A stretch of DNA of 64,000 nt from Actinoallomurus sp963736325 (GCA_963736325.1 CAVTOG010000010.1:372001-436000); one strand, 5' to 3'. Positions 36,501 through 47,258 are shown, counted from the stretch's first letter. Program-made: numbers and translations. Notes: a model not told the origin generated them from the sequence alone.

Positions 36501-39500
36501 TCGGCGGGCCGTACCCGGCCCACGAGGTCGTCGCCCTCCATGACCACACTCGTCCGCAGGATCTCGTGACGGTGGACGATCTCGCGCAGCGCCGCCTCCA
36601 GGGCCGCCGTGTCGAGCCCGCCGCGTACGCGCAGCACGAACGGCACCATGTACTCGGCCTCGTGCGCGACGAACTGGTCGAGGAACCACAGCCGCTTCTG
36701 CCCGAGCGACAGCGGTACCGGCCCCGACCGGTCGACGACCGGGATCTCGGGCTCGGCCTCGTGGCCGGCGGTCACGGTGTGCTCGAAGACGCGCTCGGCG
36801 AGCACCGGGGCGAACCGCGCGACGGTCGGGTTGACCAGCACGTCGCGCATGAGGCCGCGGGTGGGCAGGCCGGGCACCAGCTCGCCGATGCGGGCGACGA
36901 TCTGCGCGGCGGTCAGCGAGTGGCCGCCCAGCCCGAAGAAGTCGTCCTCCACGCCCACTCTCGCGACGCCGAGCGTCTCGGACCAGATCCCGGCGACGAC
37001 CCGCTCGGACTCGGTGCGCGGCTCCACCATGTCGGTGGTCTCCGCCGTGCCCGGCTCGGGCGCCGGGAGCTCCGCGCGGTCGAACTTGCCGTTGCGGGTC
37101 AGCGGCAGCGCGTCCAGGACGACGTACGCCGAGGGCAGCATGTAGTCGGGCAGCGAGCGGCCGAGCAGCGTCCGCAGCTCACCGGCGTCCGGCACCGTAC
37201 GGCCGGGGGCGGCGACGAGGTAGGCCACGAGACGCTTGGCGCCGGGCTCGTCCTCCCGCGCCACGACGACCGCCTGCGAGACGTCGGGCGAGGCGGCCAG
37301 GGCGCCCTCGATCTCGCCCAGCTCGATACGGAACCCGCGCAGCTTGACCTGCCGGTCGGCGCGCCCGGCGAACTCCAGGTGGCCCTCCTCGGTCCAGCGC
37401 GCCAGGTCGCCGGAGCGGTACATCCGCTCGCCGGGCGTGCCGTAGGGGTCCGGGAGGAAGCGGTCGGCGGTCAGGCCGGGACGGCCGAGATAGCCGCGTG
37501 CGAGGCCCGCGCCGGCGAGGTACAACTCGCCGACCGCGCCGGGCCGTACGAGGCGCAGGTCGTCGTCGAGCACGTAGGCGCGTGTGTTGTCCAGGGCGCG
37601 CCCGATCCGCAGCGGGTCGGGCACGTCGCCGATGCCGTCCATGCGAAAAGCGGTGGCGTGGATGGTCGTCTCGGTCGGCCCGTAGGCGTTCACGACGGCC
37701 AGGTCCGGGCAGGCGCGCATCACGCGCCGCACCACCGCGGGCGGGACGACCTCGCCGCCGATCCACACCTCGCGCACGGCGGCGAGGCACTCCGGCGCGA
37801 GCTGCGCGACGAGGCCGAACAGCCCGGCGGTCAGCCAGAGGCCGGTGACGCGCCCGGAAGTGATCGTGTCGGCGAGGGTGCCGGCGTCCAGCTCTCCCGG
37901 CGGCGCGACGATGACGCACCCGCCGTTCAGCAACGGCACCCACAGCTCGTACGTCGAGGCGTCGAACGCCAGCGGCGAGTGCAGCAGCACCCGCTCGTAC
38001 TCGCCGCCGACCCTGCGGTCCAGGGCACGCGCGGTGACGTCGCGGTGCCGGATCGAGACGCCCTTGGGCACCCCGGTCGACCCGGAGGTGTACATGACGT
38101 ACGCGAGGTTGTCCGGACGCACGCGGACCGCCGGGTCCTCGCCCCCGGCCGACTCCAGCTCGTCGAGGTCGACCAGGACCAGGTTCTCGCAGCCGACCTC
38201 GGCCGCGGCGGCCTCGGAGGCGCGGTCGGCCAGCAGGATCGCGCAGCCGGCCTCGGCGACGACGCGCTGCCTGCGGTCCAGCGGCGCCCGCGCGTCGAGC
38301 GGCACGTACGCACCGCCCGCGCGGACCACGGCCAGCTCGGCGACGACGAACTCCGCCGAGCGCTCCATCAGCAGGCCGACCCGGTCCTCCGGGCCGACGC
38401 CTTGGGCGGCGAGGCGGTGGGCGAGGCGTCCGGCGAGCCGGTCCAGCCGCGCGTAGGTCAGCTCGGTGGCGCCCGCGACGACCGCGACGGAGTCGGGCGT
38501 GCGCCGTACCTGGGCCGCGAACAGCTCCGGCAGGGAGCCCTCCGGCGACGGATGGGCGGTGTCGTTCCACGCGCCGAGCAGCAGCCCGCGTTCCTCGTCC
38601 GACGGCGCGTCGCCGGCCAGGGTGGGGCCGGTGAAGGCGGTCAGCGGCGCGTCCGGGTTCTCGATCGCCCAGGCGGCGATCCGCTCGAAGTCGCCCTGCA
38701 TCCGCTCGACGGTGGCCTCGTCGAACAGCTCGGTCTTGTACTCCCACAGCCCGACCGTGCCCTCGGGCTCGGTCAGGATGATGACGCCCAGCTCGACCCC
38801 GGTCGACGTGGGGCTGCGCTCCTCCTCGGACACGCGCGCCCCGTGGAGTTCCAGGTTCTCGTCCGGGGTGTTCACCGCGCCGAAGGTCACCTGGACCAGG
38901 GGTTCGCGGCCGGGCGTGCGTTCGGGCCGCAGCTCCGCCACGACCCGCTCCAGCGGGACGCTCGGGAGGTCGAGGGCGTCCAGGGACGCGTCGCGCACAC
39001 GCGCGAGCAGTTCACGGAAGGTCGGCGCCCCGCTCAGGTCCATACGGAACGGCACGGTGTTGACGAAGCAGCCGACGACGTTCTCGAGCTCGGGCTCGGC
39101 GCGGTCGCCGCTCGGCACGCCGAGCACGAGGTCGTCGCCGCCGTCGTAGCGCGACAGCAGCGCGCCGAACGCGGTGAGCAGCACCATGAACAGCGACGCG
39201 CGCTTCCGGCGGCCCAGCAGCTCGGCGGCGGAGATGAGCGAGCCGCTCATCGGGACGCGGCTGCTCGCGCCCTGGTAGCCGGTGCCGGCCACGGGCGTGC
39301 GGTCCATCGGCAGCGCGATCGCGCTCGGGGCGCCTTCCAGGTGCCGCGCCCAGTAGGCGACGTCCTCGGCGTCCGTGCTCTGCGCCGCCGCGTACTCCGC
39401 GTACGTCATGGACGGCTCCGGCGGCTCCGGCGGCGACCCGGCGAGCCGCGCGCGGTACAGCGCGGACAGCTCGCGGACGATGACGGCCCTCGACCACGCG

Positions 39501-39898
39501 TCGGTGGCGATGTGGTGGATGAGCAGGGTGAGGGCGTACCGGTCCGCGCCGATGGCGAACAGCGACCACCGGACCGGCGGCGCGGCGGCCAGGTCGAACG
39601 GGACGTCGACCGCGGCGTCGGTGATCCGGACCACCTCGGCCACCGGGTCGGCGGTGTCCCGCAGGTCCCGCAAGGGCAGCTCGGGCGTCTCCGGAGGGAG
39701 CACGACCTGCTCGGACACCGACGGGTACCGGGTGCGCAGGATCGCGTGCCGCTCGTGCAGGTCGCCGATCGCCCGGGTCAGCGCCGGGACGTCCAGGTCG
39801 CCCTGGATCCAGTAGACGAAGGCCAGGTTGCTCGCCGTCGCCCCCGCGCCCAGCGCCTCGAACAGGTACATTCGCTCCTGCTCATGGGACAGCCGCAT
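33563..39898 (-). CDS. NRPS: C-A-T-C-A-T
   Basis: 2111 aa from ATG 39898 (GGAAGG upstream). It opens directly with a C domain (HHIATDAWS near residue 131), then A1 (YTSGSTGVPKG near 604), T1 (LGGHSLTAAQ near 989), C2 (HHMVFDGWS near 1189), A2 (YTSGSTGNPKG near 1659) and T2 (AGGHSLLATR near 2051); it ends without E or TE. The product must therefore pass to another protein, most likely the three-module NRPS encoded next. Pocket residues by eye are A1 D-A-Y-W-W-G-A-I-H and A2 D-D-V-N-L-S-T-I-D. A2 has the unusual core NTWGATEVS, and a second Asp at position 236 could contact an extra amino group. That makes it a candidate for the diamino acid made by the kinase/PLP/lyase genes (inference). An N-terminal C domain means it accepts an acyl or aminoacyl group from a discrete T domain. 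Confidence 0.93.
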   Translation of the reverse strand: MRLSHEQERMYLFEALGAGATASNLAFVYWIQGDLDVPALTRAIGDLHERHAILRTRYPSVSEQVVLPPETPELPLRDLRDTADPVAEVVRITDAAVDVPFDLAAAPPVRWSLFAIGADRYALTLLIHHIATDAWSRAVIVRELSALYRARLAGSPPEPPEPSMTYAEYAAAQSTDAEDVAYWARHLEGAPSAIALPMDRTPVAGTGYQGASSRVPMSGSLISAAELLGRRKRASLFMVLLTAFGALLSRYDGGDDLVLGVPSGDRAEPELENVVGCFVNTVPFRMDLSGAPTFRELLARVRDASLDALDLPSVPLERVVAELRPERTPGREPLVQVTFGAVNTPDENLELHGARVSEEERSPTSTGVELGVIILTEPEGTVGLWEYKTELFDEATVERMQGDFERIAAWAIENPDAPLTAFTGPTLAGDAPSDEERGLLLGAWNDTAHPSPEGSLPELFAAQVRRTPDSVAVVAGATELTYARLDRLAGRLAHRLAAQGVGPEDRVGLLMERSAEFVVAELAVVRAGGAYVPLDARAPLDRRQRVVAEAGCAILLADRASEAAAAEVGCENLVLVDLDELESAGGEDPAVRVRPDNLAYVMYTSGSTGVPKGVSIRHRDVTARALDRRVGGEYERVLLHSPLAFDASTYELWVPLLNGGCVIVAPPGELDAGTLADTITSGRVTGLWLTAGLFGLVAQLAPECLAAVREVWIGGEVVPPAVVRRVMRACPDLAVVNAYGPTETTIHATAFRMDGIGDVPDPLRIGRALDNTRAYVLDDDLRLVRPGAVGELYLAGAGLARGYLGRPGLTADRFLPDPYGTPGERMYRSGDLARWTEEGHLEFAGRADRQVKLRGFRIELGEIEGALAASPDVSQAVVVAREDEPGAKRLVAYLVAAPGRTVPDAGELRTLLGRSLPDYMLPSAYVVLDALPLTRNGKFDRAELPAPEPGTAETTDMVEPRTESERVVAGIWSETLGVARVGVEDDFFGLGGHSLTAAQIVARIGELVPGLPTRGLMRDVLVNPTVARFAPVLAERVFEHTVTAGHEAEPEIPVVDRSGPVPLSLGQKRLWFLDQFVAHEAEYMVPFVLRVRGGLDTAALEAALREIVHRHEILRTSVVMEGDDLVGRVRPAEAFGVPVREIGPDTLDGVVVAEVARPFDLENGLPVRAVLLRSGADESVLCLCFHHMVFDGWSTGLLFDELAALYFAFAAGEPSPLTPVALQYADVTAYQESRWQGPRFDARLDFWRGELEGVEAFELTPDLPRPARRTAPGADRTFTVPEHVAAALERIASEHGATLFMTLLAAWQTLLYRYTGVGDVTVGTTAAERDLIESEPLIGLFINMLVLRGEVSGDLSFAGLLERTRDRTVDAYAHQDVPFDRLVEELSPERDLSRTPLFQVMIKLNNARQREPELPGLAVDSLPTPPIPAKYDLELGFSRQADGLAGDLTYDTGLYLPETIDRLIGHLGTLLAGIAENPGARIDDLPLAAPDERERARRLTARIPVAFPDRCLHELFEDQAAATPDAVALVHDGEETTYAELDAWADRIADLLRGHGAGPDVVVGVMLDRSPEMVAGLLGVLKAGSAYLPIETETPPSRITRLLTDSRAPACLTTEYLGAVVEAAGCRALAVPGRTEEVPRTPAAAPVLPGHLVSIYYTSGSTGNPKGVASTHAGWVNRMAWMDRHHPLKPGETVLHKTTLTFDDSAVEIFWPLLRGGRVALLGPGLHRDPRAIADAAIRYGAVHVNFVPSVLDLFLETLTDEDARRLGSLRSVLSSGEALRPSLVRRFRERFGDRVLLDNTWGATEVSIDSTCRVCREADGAAEGGAVSVGLPIDNNEVIVLDHRFEQVPVGMAGELCIAGLGLARGYFGDPRRTAEAFVPHPERPGERVYRTGDWGRMLPDGTIIFLNRRDDQVKVRGVRIELGEVEHALRAHPAVADAAVVVWEAAPGDKRLAAYAVADGCSAAELLAHAREVLPGYAVPGSIAMLDALPRNSSGKLAKRALPAPDPRSVQDAAYVAPRTAAEQVLADIWAGVLGLDRMSVHDDFFAAGGHSLLATRAIGRMRQAFAADLPLTLMFEHPTPAAAATEIEEILLAEISRLSDEEARQMLG

Positions 39899-39947
39899 CG
39901 GACACCTTCCTGAAAACGATCGGACAATTCCATGGTTCGGCCGATGC

Positions 39948-39974
39948 CTATTGATGGGCTATTTTCCAAATATC
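39948..39974 (-). promoter_or_regulatory. 11-bp phased repeats (SARP-box-like) upstream of the C-A-T-C-A-T NRPS
   Basis: On the plus strand CTATT occurs at 39948 and 39959, and ATATC at 39970, exactly 11 bp apart. Read on the minus strand this is three AATAG/GATAT-type units about 50 bases before the NRPS start codon, inside the 3' end of the kinase gene. The same unit and spacing precede the serine A-T gene. Direct repeats phased at 11 bp are the usual architecture of SARP binding sites, and a SARP-type regulator is encoded at 48.2-51.3 kb. Confidence 0.5.
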
Positions 39975-40892
39975 CCGGCCGGGCGCCTGCGCCGATGGGC
40001 TGAAGGTGTGATCGACCGATACCGTGGCGGCGAGTTCCGCGCAGCCGGCCTTTGCGGCCGATACTTTTCCGGCGTGGTCCGGATCGTCATTCGACATGAG
40101 AATGCCGATCATCGTCCCGCTGTGCGCGACGGCGACGCCGAGCGCCCCGACGTCGCGGGAGATCTCCATCATCGCGGCGAGATGCCGTTTGCCGCAGCGC
40201 GGCTGGTTGAGCATGGCGCTGCGCGTGGAGACCGCGCCGACGGTCGCCAGATCGCCCGCCGCCAGCGCGGACTCCAGCAGGTCGAGAAGGCGCGCGTACT
40301 CCCGCCGCTCGGCGGCGCTGATCGCGGGGCGCGACTGGTTGAAGTGCACGGTGTCCACCTGGCCGCCCTCGTCGATCCCGACGATGGTCAGCGGAGGCAG
40401 CTCCGGCAGGACGCGGCACAGCCGCACCCGCCGGTGGTAGAAGGCCACGACCTGCCCGTACATGAGGCCGTCGGTCGGTTCGATGTCGCGCAGGAGGTCC
40501 TCGATCTCGGCGGGCGTGACCGGGGCGCCGAGCGCGTCGCCGACGGCGCGCACCGTCGCCACCAGGTCGGCCGACGAGCTCGACATGCCCTTGCCCTCGG
40601 GCAGGTCGCCCTCGAGCTCGACCGTGCCACCGCAGGTCACCCCGCGGCTCTCCAGCAGCGAGCGGGCGACGTGCAGCGACTTGCGCTTGTGATCGGGACT
40701 CACGCGGAGCTCCGCGGCGTCCGGATCCAGCGTGATCCGGACCGTCGCCCAGCGCGCGATGGGCAGGGTGACCAGGAAGTCCTGGTCGCTGTCGGCGAGC
40801 GCCCCCTGCAACAGTTCGCCGAACGTGCCGAATGAGGCGCCCGTGCCGGTCACCGCGCTCTTCGACAGCGCGGTTGCCCTCTTCACGACCAC
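39948..40892 (-). CDS. GHMP-family L-threonine (or serine) kinase, PduX/Pac18-like
   Basis: 314 aa. The GHMP ATP loop is LPEGKGMSSSSADLVATVRA, close to the PduX form. GTFGELLQGALADSDQDFLV near the N-terminus and DIEPTDGLMYGQVVAF also match PduX-type L-threonine kinases, as does MLNQPRCGKRHL. Such enzymes make O-phospho-L-threonine. In pacidamycin a homologue supplies phospho-Thr for diaminobutyrate, and the cysteine-synthase-like, lyase-like and ATP-grasp genes are present at 12.7-16.5 kb of the same run. Phospho-Ser (giving diaminopropionate) is the alternative. The start is not certain: GTG 40892 is used, and GTG 40886 or 40853 are possible. Located between the MFS and NRPS genes. Confidence 0.85.
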   Translation of the reverse strand: MVVKRATALSKSAVTGTGASFGTFGELLQGALADSDQDFLVTLPIARWATVRITLDPDAAELRVSPDHKRKSLHVARSLLESRGVTCGGTVELEGDLPEGKGMSSSSADLVATVRAVGDALGAPVTPAEIEDLLRDIEPTDGLMYGQVVAFYHRRVRLCRVLPELPPLTIVGIDEGGQVDTVHFNQSRPAISAAERREYARLLDLLESALAAGDLATVGAVSTRSAMLNQPRCGKRHLAAMMEISRDVGALGVAVAHSGTMIGILMSNDDPDHAGKVSAAKAGCAELAATVSVDHTFSPSAQAPGRDIWKIAHQ

Positions 40893-40974
40893 GCTTCACC
40901 GCCTTTACGCATACGGAATACACGACATGGCACAAAGCACCTGAACTGCTCCGGTACGCCCTACTACGCCGCTG

Positions 40975-42285
40975 CTAGTCGCCGACGAGATCGCGGTCGG
41001 GCGGCGCCAGCACCTCGCTCGGGTCCACGAGTGGCTCCACGTCCGGTACGGCGTCGGCCGCCGCGTACTTGCGGAGCCGGGCGAACACGATCGGGCCGGC
41101 GAGGATGTGGATGACCCCCTGCACCGCGATGACCGGGATGATCCCGACGCGGTCGCTGAGGGTGCCGCCGAGCACGACGCCGAGCAGCATCGTGACCGCC
41201 GCCGCGGTGCTGATCGCGCCGAACACCCGGCCACGGAACGCGTCGGTCGACATCGTCTGCTGGAGCGTGGTGTAGCCGGCGACGAGCGACGCGGCCGGCA
41301 GGCCGACCACGGTGATCAGCACGAAGACCGGCCACAGCGCGTCCAGCGCGAGCGGGTAGATGACGATCAGCAGATCGAAGACGCCGAAGAAGAACGCGCC
41401 GTACCCGAGCAGCGTGAGCGGCTTGCCGCGGCGGCCGAGCGCGGCGATGGTGATGCCGCCCGCGATGCCGCCGATCGCCTGGACCGAGATGATCGAGCCG
41501 TACTGCACGCTGTTCGCGCCGAGCTCGCTGATGATGTACGGCGCGAGCAGCGCCGCGAACATCCCTTCGCCGAAGAAGGAGATCATCCGGTAGATGAGCA
41601 GGGTCCGCAGGTCCGGTTTGCGGACGCAGAGCGCGATGCCGTCCAGCCACTCGCGCCAGACCGACGCGGTCTTCTCCTCCGCCTCGTGCGGTTCTTCGGC
41701 CGCCGGCGTACGCGCCTTGATCAGCGCGACCAGGAGCGCGGCGAACAGGTAGCTGACCAGGTCGAACGTCGCTACCAGCGCGATACCGCCCGTCGCCGCG
41801 AGCACGCCGCCGATGGCCGAGCCGATCAGCCGCGCGACCTGGCGGTTCTGGCCGTTCAGCGCGTTGGCCGCGACCAGGTCCTCATCGGGCACCACGTGCG
41901 GCACCATCGCCGCCTCGGCCGGATCGAAGAACTGCTCCAGCGTGGCCTCGACGAACACCGTGACGTAGATGATCCAGATCTGGCTCTCGCTGTGCACGAA
42001 GTACAGCGGGATCAGCGACGCGGCGAGCAGCACGTTGGTGACGACCATCGTCCTGCGGCGGTCCCACCGGTCGACGAACACGCCGCCGATCGATCCGAAG
42101 GCGAACTGCGGGATGATCGAGACCACCAGGATCGTGCCCGAGGCCAGCGCGGAGCCGGTCACGGTGAAGACGTAGTACATCATGCCGATTCCGAGGACCC
42201 AGTCTCCGGAAGCCGACGTCAGATTGGCACCGAGCAAAAGCCGGTAATCCCGATTACGCGCGAGCAGATTCCAGACGTTTCTCAT
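40975..42285 (-). CDS. MFS transporter (drug-efflux/peptide-export type)
   Basis: 436 aa from ATG 42285 (GGAGGGAG upstream). About 12 membrane segments are visible, beginning ANLTSASGDWVLGIGMMYYV, with the loop-2/3 motif GGVFVDRWDRRRTMVV. Other parts include NALNGQNRQVARLIGSAIGG and FRGRVFGAISTAAAV. This matches the MFS group (EntS/MefA-like) often found in NRPS clusters as product exporters or self-resistance determinants. It is the first gene of the long minus-strand run and divergent from the C-T didomain gene. A second, related MFS domain is fused to the NRPS at the right end of the window. Confidence 0.92.
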   Translation of the reverse strand: MRNVWNLLARNRDYRLLLGANLTSASGDWVLGIGMMYYVFTVTGSALASGTILVVSIIPQFAFGSIGGVFVDRWDRRRTMVVTNVLLAASLIPLYFVHSESQIWIIYVTVFVEATLEQFFDPAEAAMVPHVVPDEDLVAANALNGQNRQVARLIGSAIGGVLAATGGIALVATFDLVSYLFAALLVALIKARTPAAEEPHEAEEKTASVWREWLDGIALCVRKPDLRTLLIYRMISFFGEGMFAALLAPYIISELGANSVQYGSIISVQAIGGIAGGITIAALGRRGKPLTLLGYGAFFFGVFDLLIVIYPLALDALWPVFVLITVVGLPAASLVAGYTTLQQTMSTDAFRGRVFGAISTAAAVTMLLGVVLGGTLSDRVGIIPVIAVQGVIHILAGPIVFARLRKYAAADAVPDVEPLVDPSEVLAPPDRDLVGD

Positions 42286-42505
42286 CCGGATTTGCTCCCT
42301 CCGGCGAATATCAGAAATGCTATGGACACGGAACAGGCCTCGGGTTTCGACCCCATATAGCCATGGCGCCGATGCCCGCGTCAAGCGTCCTCAATTCGAC
42401 GATCGCGATCCGATGCCCGATCAATAGCGGGTGCCGTTGCACTGAATACTGCACCCCTGGCGGCCGGATATCCGTGACGCACTCAACCGTCCAGTGAGGA
42501 CACTC
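42286..42505. promoter_or_regulatory. Divergent promoter region with 11-bp phased elements
   Basis: 220 bases between the MFS start (minus) and the C-T didomain gene (plus), less GC-rich than the genes. GATCG at 42401, GATGC at 42412, AATAG at 42423 and AATAC at 42445 fall on an 11-bp grid, resembling the repeats before two other NRPS genes. GTTGCACTGA (42436-42445) recurs at 47830-47839, upstream of a short ORF on the same strand. It presumably drives the 30-kb minus-strand run and the plus-strand gene. Confidence 0.45.
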
Positions 42506-44173
42506 ATGAGCAATGCGCAAACGAGGGCCGGCGCCTACGTCGCCCAGGCGTCCTTCGCCCAGCAGCGGATGTGGTTCCTCGAACAGCTCGAGGACGGCGC
42601 GGCGACGTACAACACGCAGGTCGGGTTCAGGTTCACCGGACGGCTCGACGGCGAGACGCTGGAGCGCGCGGTCGCCGACCTCATCGCGCGGCACGAGGCG
42701 CTTCGCACGACGTTCGAGGTCGAGGGCGACGAGGTCGTCCAGATCGTCGGCCCGGCGGAGCCGCTGACGATCGCCGTCACGGACCTGTGCGGCCGTTCCG
42801 ACGCCGGACGCGAGCTGGCGAAGGCCGGTGACGCGGAGCTGCACCGGGCGTTCGACCTGGCCGCCGGTCCCCCGCTGCGGGCGCACCTGTTCCGGCTCGG
42901 CGCCGACGAACACGTGCTCCTGCTCACCCTGGACCACATGGTCTGCGACGGGTGGTCGGTCGGCGCCCTGCACCGCGACCTCACCGCGTGCTACACCGCG
43001 CGGCTGCTCGGCACCGAGCCGCCGCCCGAGCCCCCCGTGCAGTACGCCGACTTCGCCGCGTGGCAGCGCGACTGGCTGCGCGGCGAAGAGCTGGAACGGC
43101 ACCTCGCGTACTGGCGTGGCACTCTCGCCGACCCGCCGCCGGCGATCGCGTTCCCGCGGCTCACCGGTGAGACGCCCGAGGGGCGGCAGATCGGCACGTC
43201 GACACAGTCGCTGTCGCGGCGCCTGGTCGACGACCTGACCGAGCTGGGACGGCGCGCGAACGTCTCGCTGTTCGTGGTGCTGACGACCGCGCTGGCGGTG
43301 CAGATGTCCCGGTACACCGGCATGACCGACCTGGTCCTCGGGACCCCGATGGCGAACCGCACCCAGGTCGAGACCGACGACGTGGTCGGCCTGTTCACCA
43401 ACACGGTCGCGCTGCGCCTGGACCTGTCCGGCGACCCGGCGCTGCCCGACCTGCTCGCCCGCACCCGCACCACGGTGCTCGACGCGCACACCATGCAGCA
43501 CGCGCCGTTCGACCAGGTGGTCGAGGAGCTGGCGCCCGAGCGCCGCGGGCACCGCTCGCCGCTGTTCAACACGCTGATCGAGTTCACCGACGTGGAGCGC
43601 GAGCCCGTCGAGCTGCCGGGCCTGCGGATCGACCCGCTGCCGATGGTCAACCTGCCGATCCCGATGGACCTCGTGGTGTCGGTGCGGCGTGAGCACGACT
43701 CGCTGCGCGTCGTCTGGCACCACGACTCCTGGCAGCTCACCCCGGCAGCCGTCGGCCTCATGCAGCGGCACTTCGCACGGCTCCTCGCCTCGATGGTCGA
43801 GCACGGGACGGCCCGTGCCGGCACCCTGCCGATGACGTCCTGCTCCGACCCGCTCCTCGCCCGCCCCGTCCCGGCCGCCGAGGCTCCCGCGCCGGCCGCG
43901 CCGATCGTACGTGAGAGTACGGACACCGCACTGGGACGGCTGCTCGGCGAGGTGTGGGACGAGGTGCTGGGCTGCGGCGGCGTGGGCGCGGACGACCACT
44001 TCTTCGAGCTGGGCGGCCACTCGCTGGCCGGTGCCCGGGTGATGGTGCGGCTCAGGAGGAGGCTCGGGGTTCCGCTGCCGAGCCGGCTGCTCTTCGACAA
44101 CCCGGTCTTCGGCGACTTCGTCACCGCGGTGACCCCCCTCGTGCCGGACACCGACCACCCGGGCACCGACTGA
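42506..44173 (+). CDS. NRPS C-T didomain without adenylation domain
   Basis: 555 aa from ATG 42506 (GTGAGGA at 42494-42500). The C domain (about 10-440) has ASFAQQRMWFLEQLEDG and the active-site block LDHMVCDGWS, where Asp replaces the first, non-catalytic His of HHxxxDG and the catalytic His is kept. DDVVGLFTNTVALRLDLSG and RSPLFNTLIEF follow. An Ala/Pro-rich linker (about 455-475) leads to a T domain (ELGGHSLAGARVMVRLR, Ser near 503). There is no A domain, so its carrier must be loaded in trans, for example by the free-standing serine A domain at 45.2-47.3 kb. It is one of few cluster genes on the plus strand and is convergent with the carbamoyltransferase gene, whose stop lies two bases away across the palindrome TGACGTCA. 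Confidence 0.92.
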   Translation: MSNAQTRAGAYVAQASFAQQRMWFLEQLEDGAATYNTQVGFRFTGRLDGETLERAVADLIARHEALRTTFEVEGDEVVQIVGPAEPLTIAVTDLCGRSDAGRELAKAGDAELHRAFDLAAGPPLRAHLFRLGADEHVLLLTLDHMVCDGWSVGALHRDLTACYTARLLGTEPPPEPPVQYADFAAWQRDWLRGEELERHLAYWRGTLADPPPAIAFPRLTGETPEGRQIGTSTQSLSRRLVDDLTELGRRANVSLFVVLTTALAVQMSRYTGMTDLVLGTPMANRTQVETDDVVGLFTNTVALRLDLSGDPALPDLLARTRTTVLDAHTMQHAPFDQVVEELAPERRGHRSPLFNTLIEFTDVEREPVELPGLRIDPLPMVNLPIPMDLVVSVRREHDSLRVVWHHDSWQLTPAAVGLMQRHFARLLASMVEHGTARAGTLPMTSCSDPLLARPVPAAEAPAPAAPIVRESTDTALGRLLGEVWDEVLGCGGVGADDHFFELGGHSLAGARVMVRLRRRLGVPLPSRLLFDNPVFGDFVTAVTPLVPDTDHPGTD

Positions 44174-44175
44174 CG

Positions 44176-45090
44176 TCACTCGGCCGCGCACCACTCCAGG
44201 ACGGCCATCGCGGCGGTCATCTTGTGGTGGGCCTGCCGCCAGGCGAGGCTGCGCGGCCCGTCGAGAACCGCGTCGGTGACCTCCTGGCCGCGGACGGCCG
44301 GGAGGTCGTGCATGAAGACCGTGCGGTCGTTGCCGACCCGGTCGAGCAGCTCGTCCGTCACCTGGTACGGGGTGAACGCGGTCATCCAGTCCGGGTCGTC
44401 CTTGGACACGCCCATCGTCTGCCAGCGGCTCGTGTAGACGACGTCTGCCGGCGCGCCGATCTCCTCGACGGAGTGGGTCTGGGTGATCCGGCCGGAGCCG
44501 CCCAGGCGCGCGGCCGTCTCGAAGACCGAGTCGGGCAGGCCGTACCCGGGCGGTGTGACGACCGTCAGCGCGAATCCGGGGCTCAGCGCCGCCGCGTACG
44601 CGAGCGCGCGCGCCGAGCTGTTGCCCTCGCCGACGTAGAGCATGTGCACGCCGGAGAGCGTGCCGAACCGCTCGCGCACGGTGGCCAGGTCGGCCATGGC
44701 CTGCGTCGGGTGCTCGTCACGGGTCAGCGCGTTGACGACCGCCAGCGGGCCCGCGTCGGCCAGTTCGCGCATCTCGGTCATCTCGTCGTTGGTCCGCACG
44801 ACCAGGATGTCGAGGTACGCGTCGAGCACGCGCGCGGTGTCCCGCACGGTCTCACCCGTGTTCAGCTGGAGGTCGTCCGGGCCGTACGTGATCACGTCCG
44901 CGCCCAGGCGCGTGGCGGCCATGACGAACGCCGTCCTGGTGCGCGTCGAGGTACGCCGGAAGTACACGCCGACGGACCGGTCGCGCAGGGTCGTGTCGCG
45001 TGCCGGGCCTCCGCCGAGTTTCACCGCGCGTTCGACGATGCTCGCCACGTCGTCGGCGCTGACCTCGGGCAGGGAGATGAAGCTGCGCAT
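44176..45090 (-). CDS. Ornithine/aspartate carbamoyltransferase homologue
   Basis: 304 aa (GGAG upstream of ATG 45090). The carbamoyl-phosphate motifs are intact: TSTRTRTAFVMA and DEHPTQAMADL. The amino-acid side differs from true ornithine carbamoyltransferase: the HCLP motif is MHDLPAVRGQEV (Cys to Asp) and the SMG loop is SRWQTMGVSKDD. So it probably carbamoylates a different amine. Carbamoyltransferases in viomycin-, zwittermicin- and guadinomine-type clusters act on 2,3-diaminopropionate to give ureidoalanine, and this window encodes a diamino-acid pathway. The substrate is inferred. A free-standing function in arginine metabolism is less likely because no other arginine gene is near and the serine A-T gene lies just upstream in the same direction. 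Confidence 0.88.
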   Translation of the reverse strand: MRSFISLPEVSADDVASIVERAVKLGGGPARDTTLRDRSVGVYFRRTSTRTRTAFVMAATRLGADVITYGPDDLQLNTGETVRDTARVLDAYLDILVVRTNDEMTEMRELADAGPLAVVNALTRDEHPTQAMADLATVRERFGTLSGVHMLYVGEGNSSARALAYAAALSPGFALTVVTPPGYGLPDSVFETAARLGGSGRITQTHSVEEIGAPADVVYTSRWQTMGVSKDDPDWMTAFTPYQVTDELLDRVGNDRTVFMHDLPAVRGQEVTDAVLDGPRSLAWRQAHHKMTAAMAVLEWCAAE

Positions 45091-45245
45091 TCGTCACTCC
45101 ATGTGTCGGTTGCCCGCGCACGGTCGGCGCGGGAGGGATCGGCGATCGGCAACGGTGGGGGGGCGGTGGCCGTCCTGGTAGTGGCTCGCGAGGCGGCGGC
45201 GGAAGCCGGCCCGGTTACGCGGCGTAGCAAGGCCACGGGAACGGC

Positions 45246-47258
<2,013 letters not shown>

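Noticed and set aside
35234..39913. Plus-strand open frame of 1559 codons opposite the C-A-T-C-A-T NRPS
   Set aside because: Antisense shadow with Arg/Val/Gln/His-rich low-complexity translation; the minus strand has all NRPS motifs.
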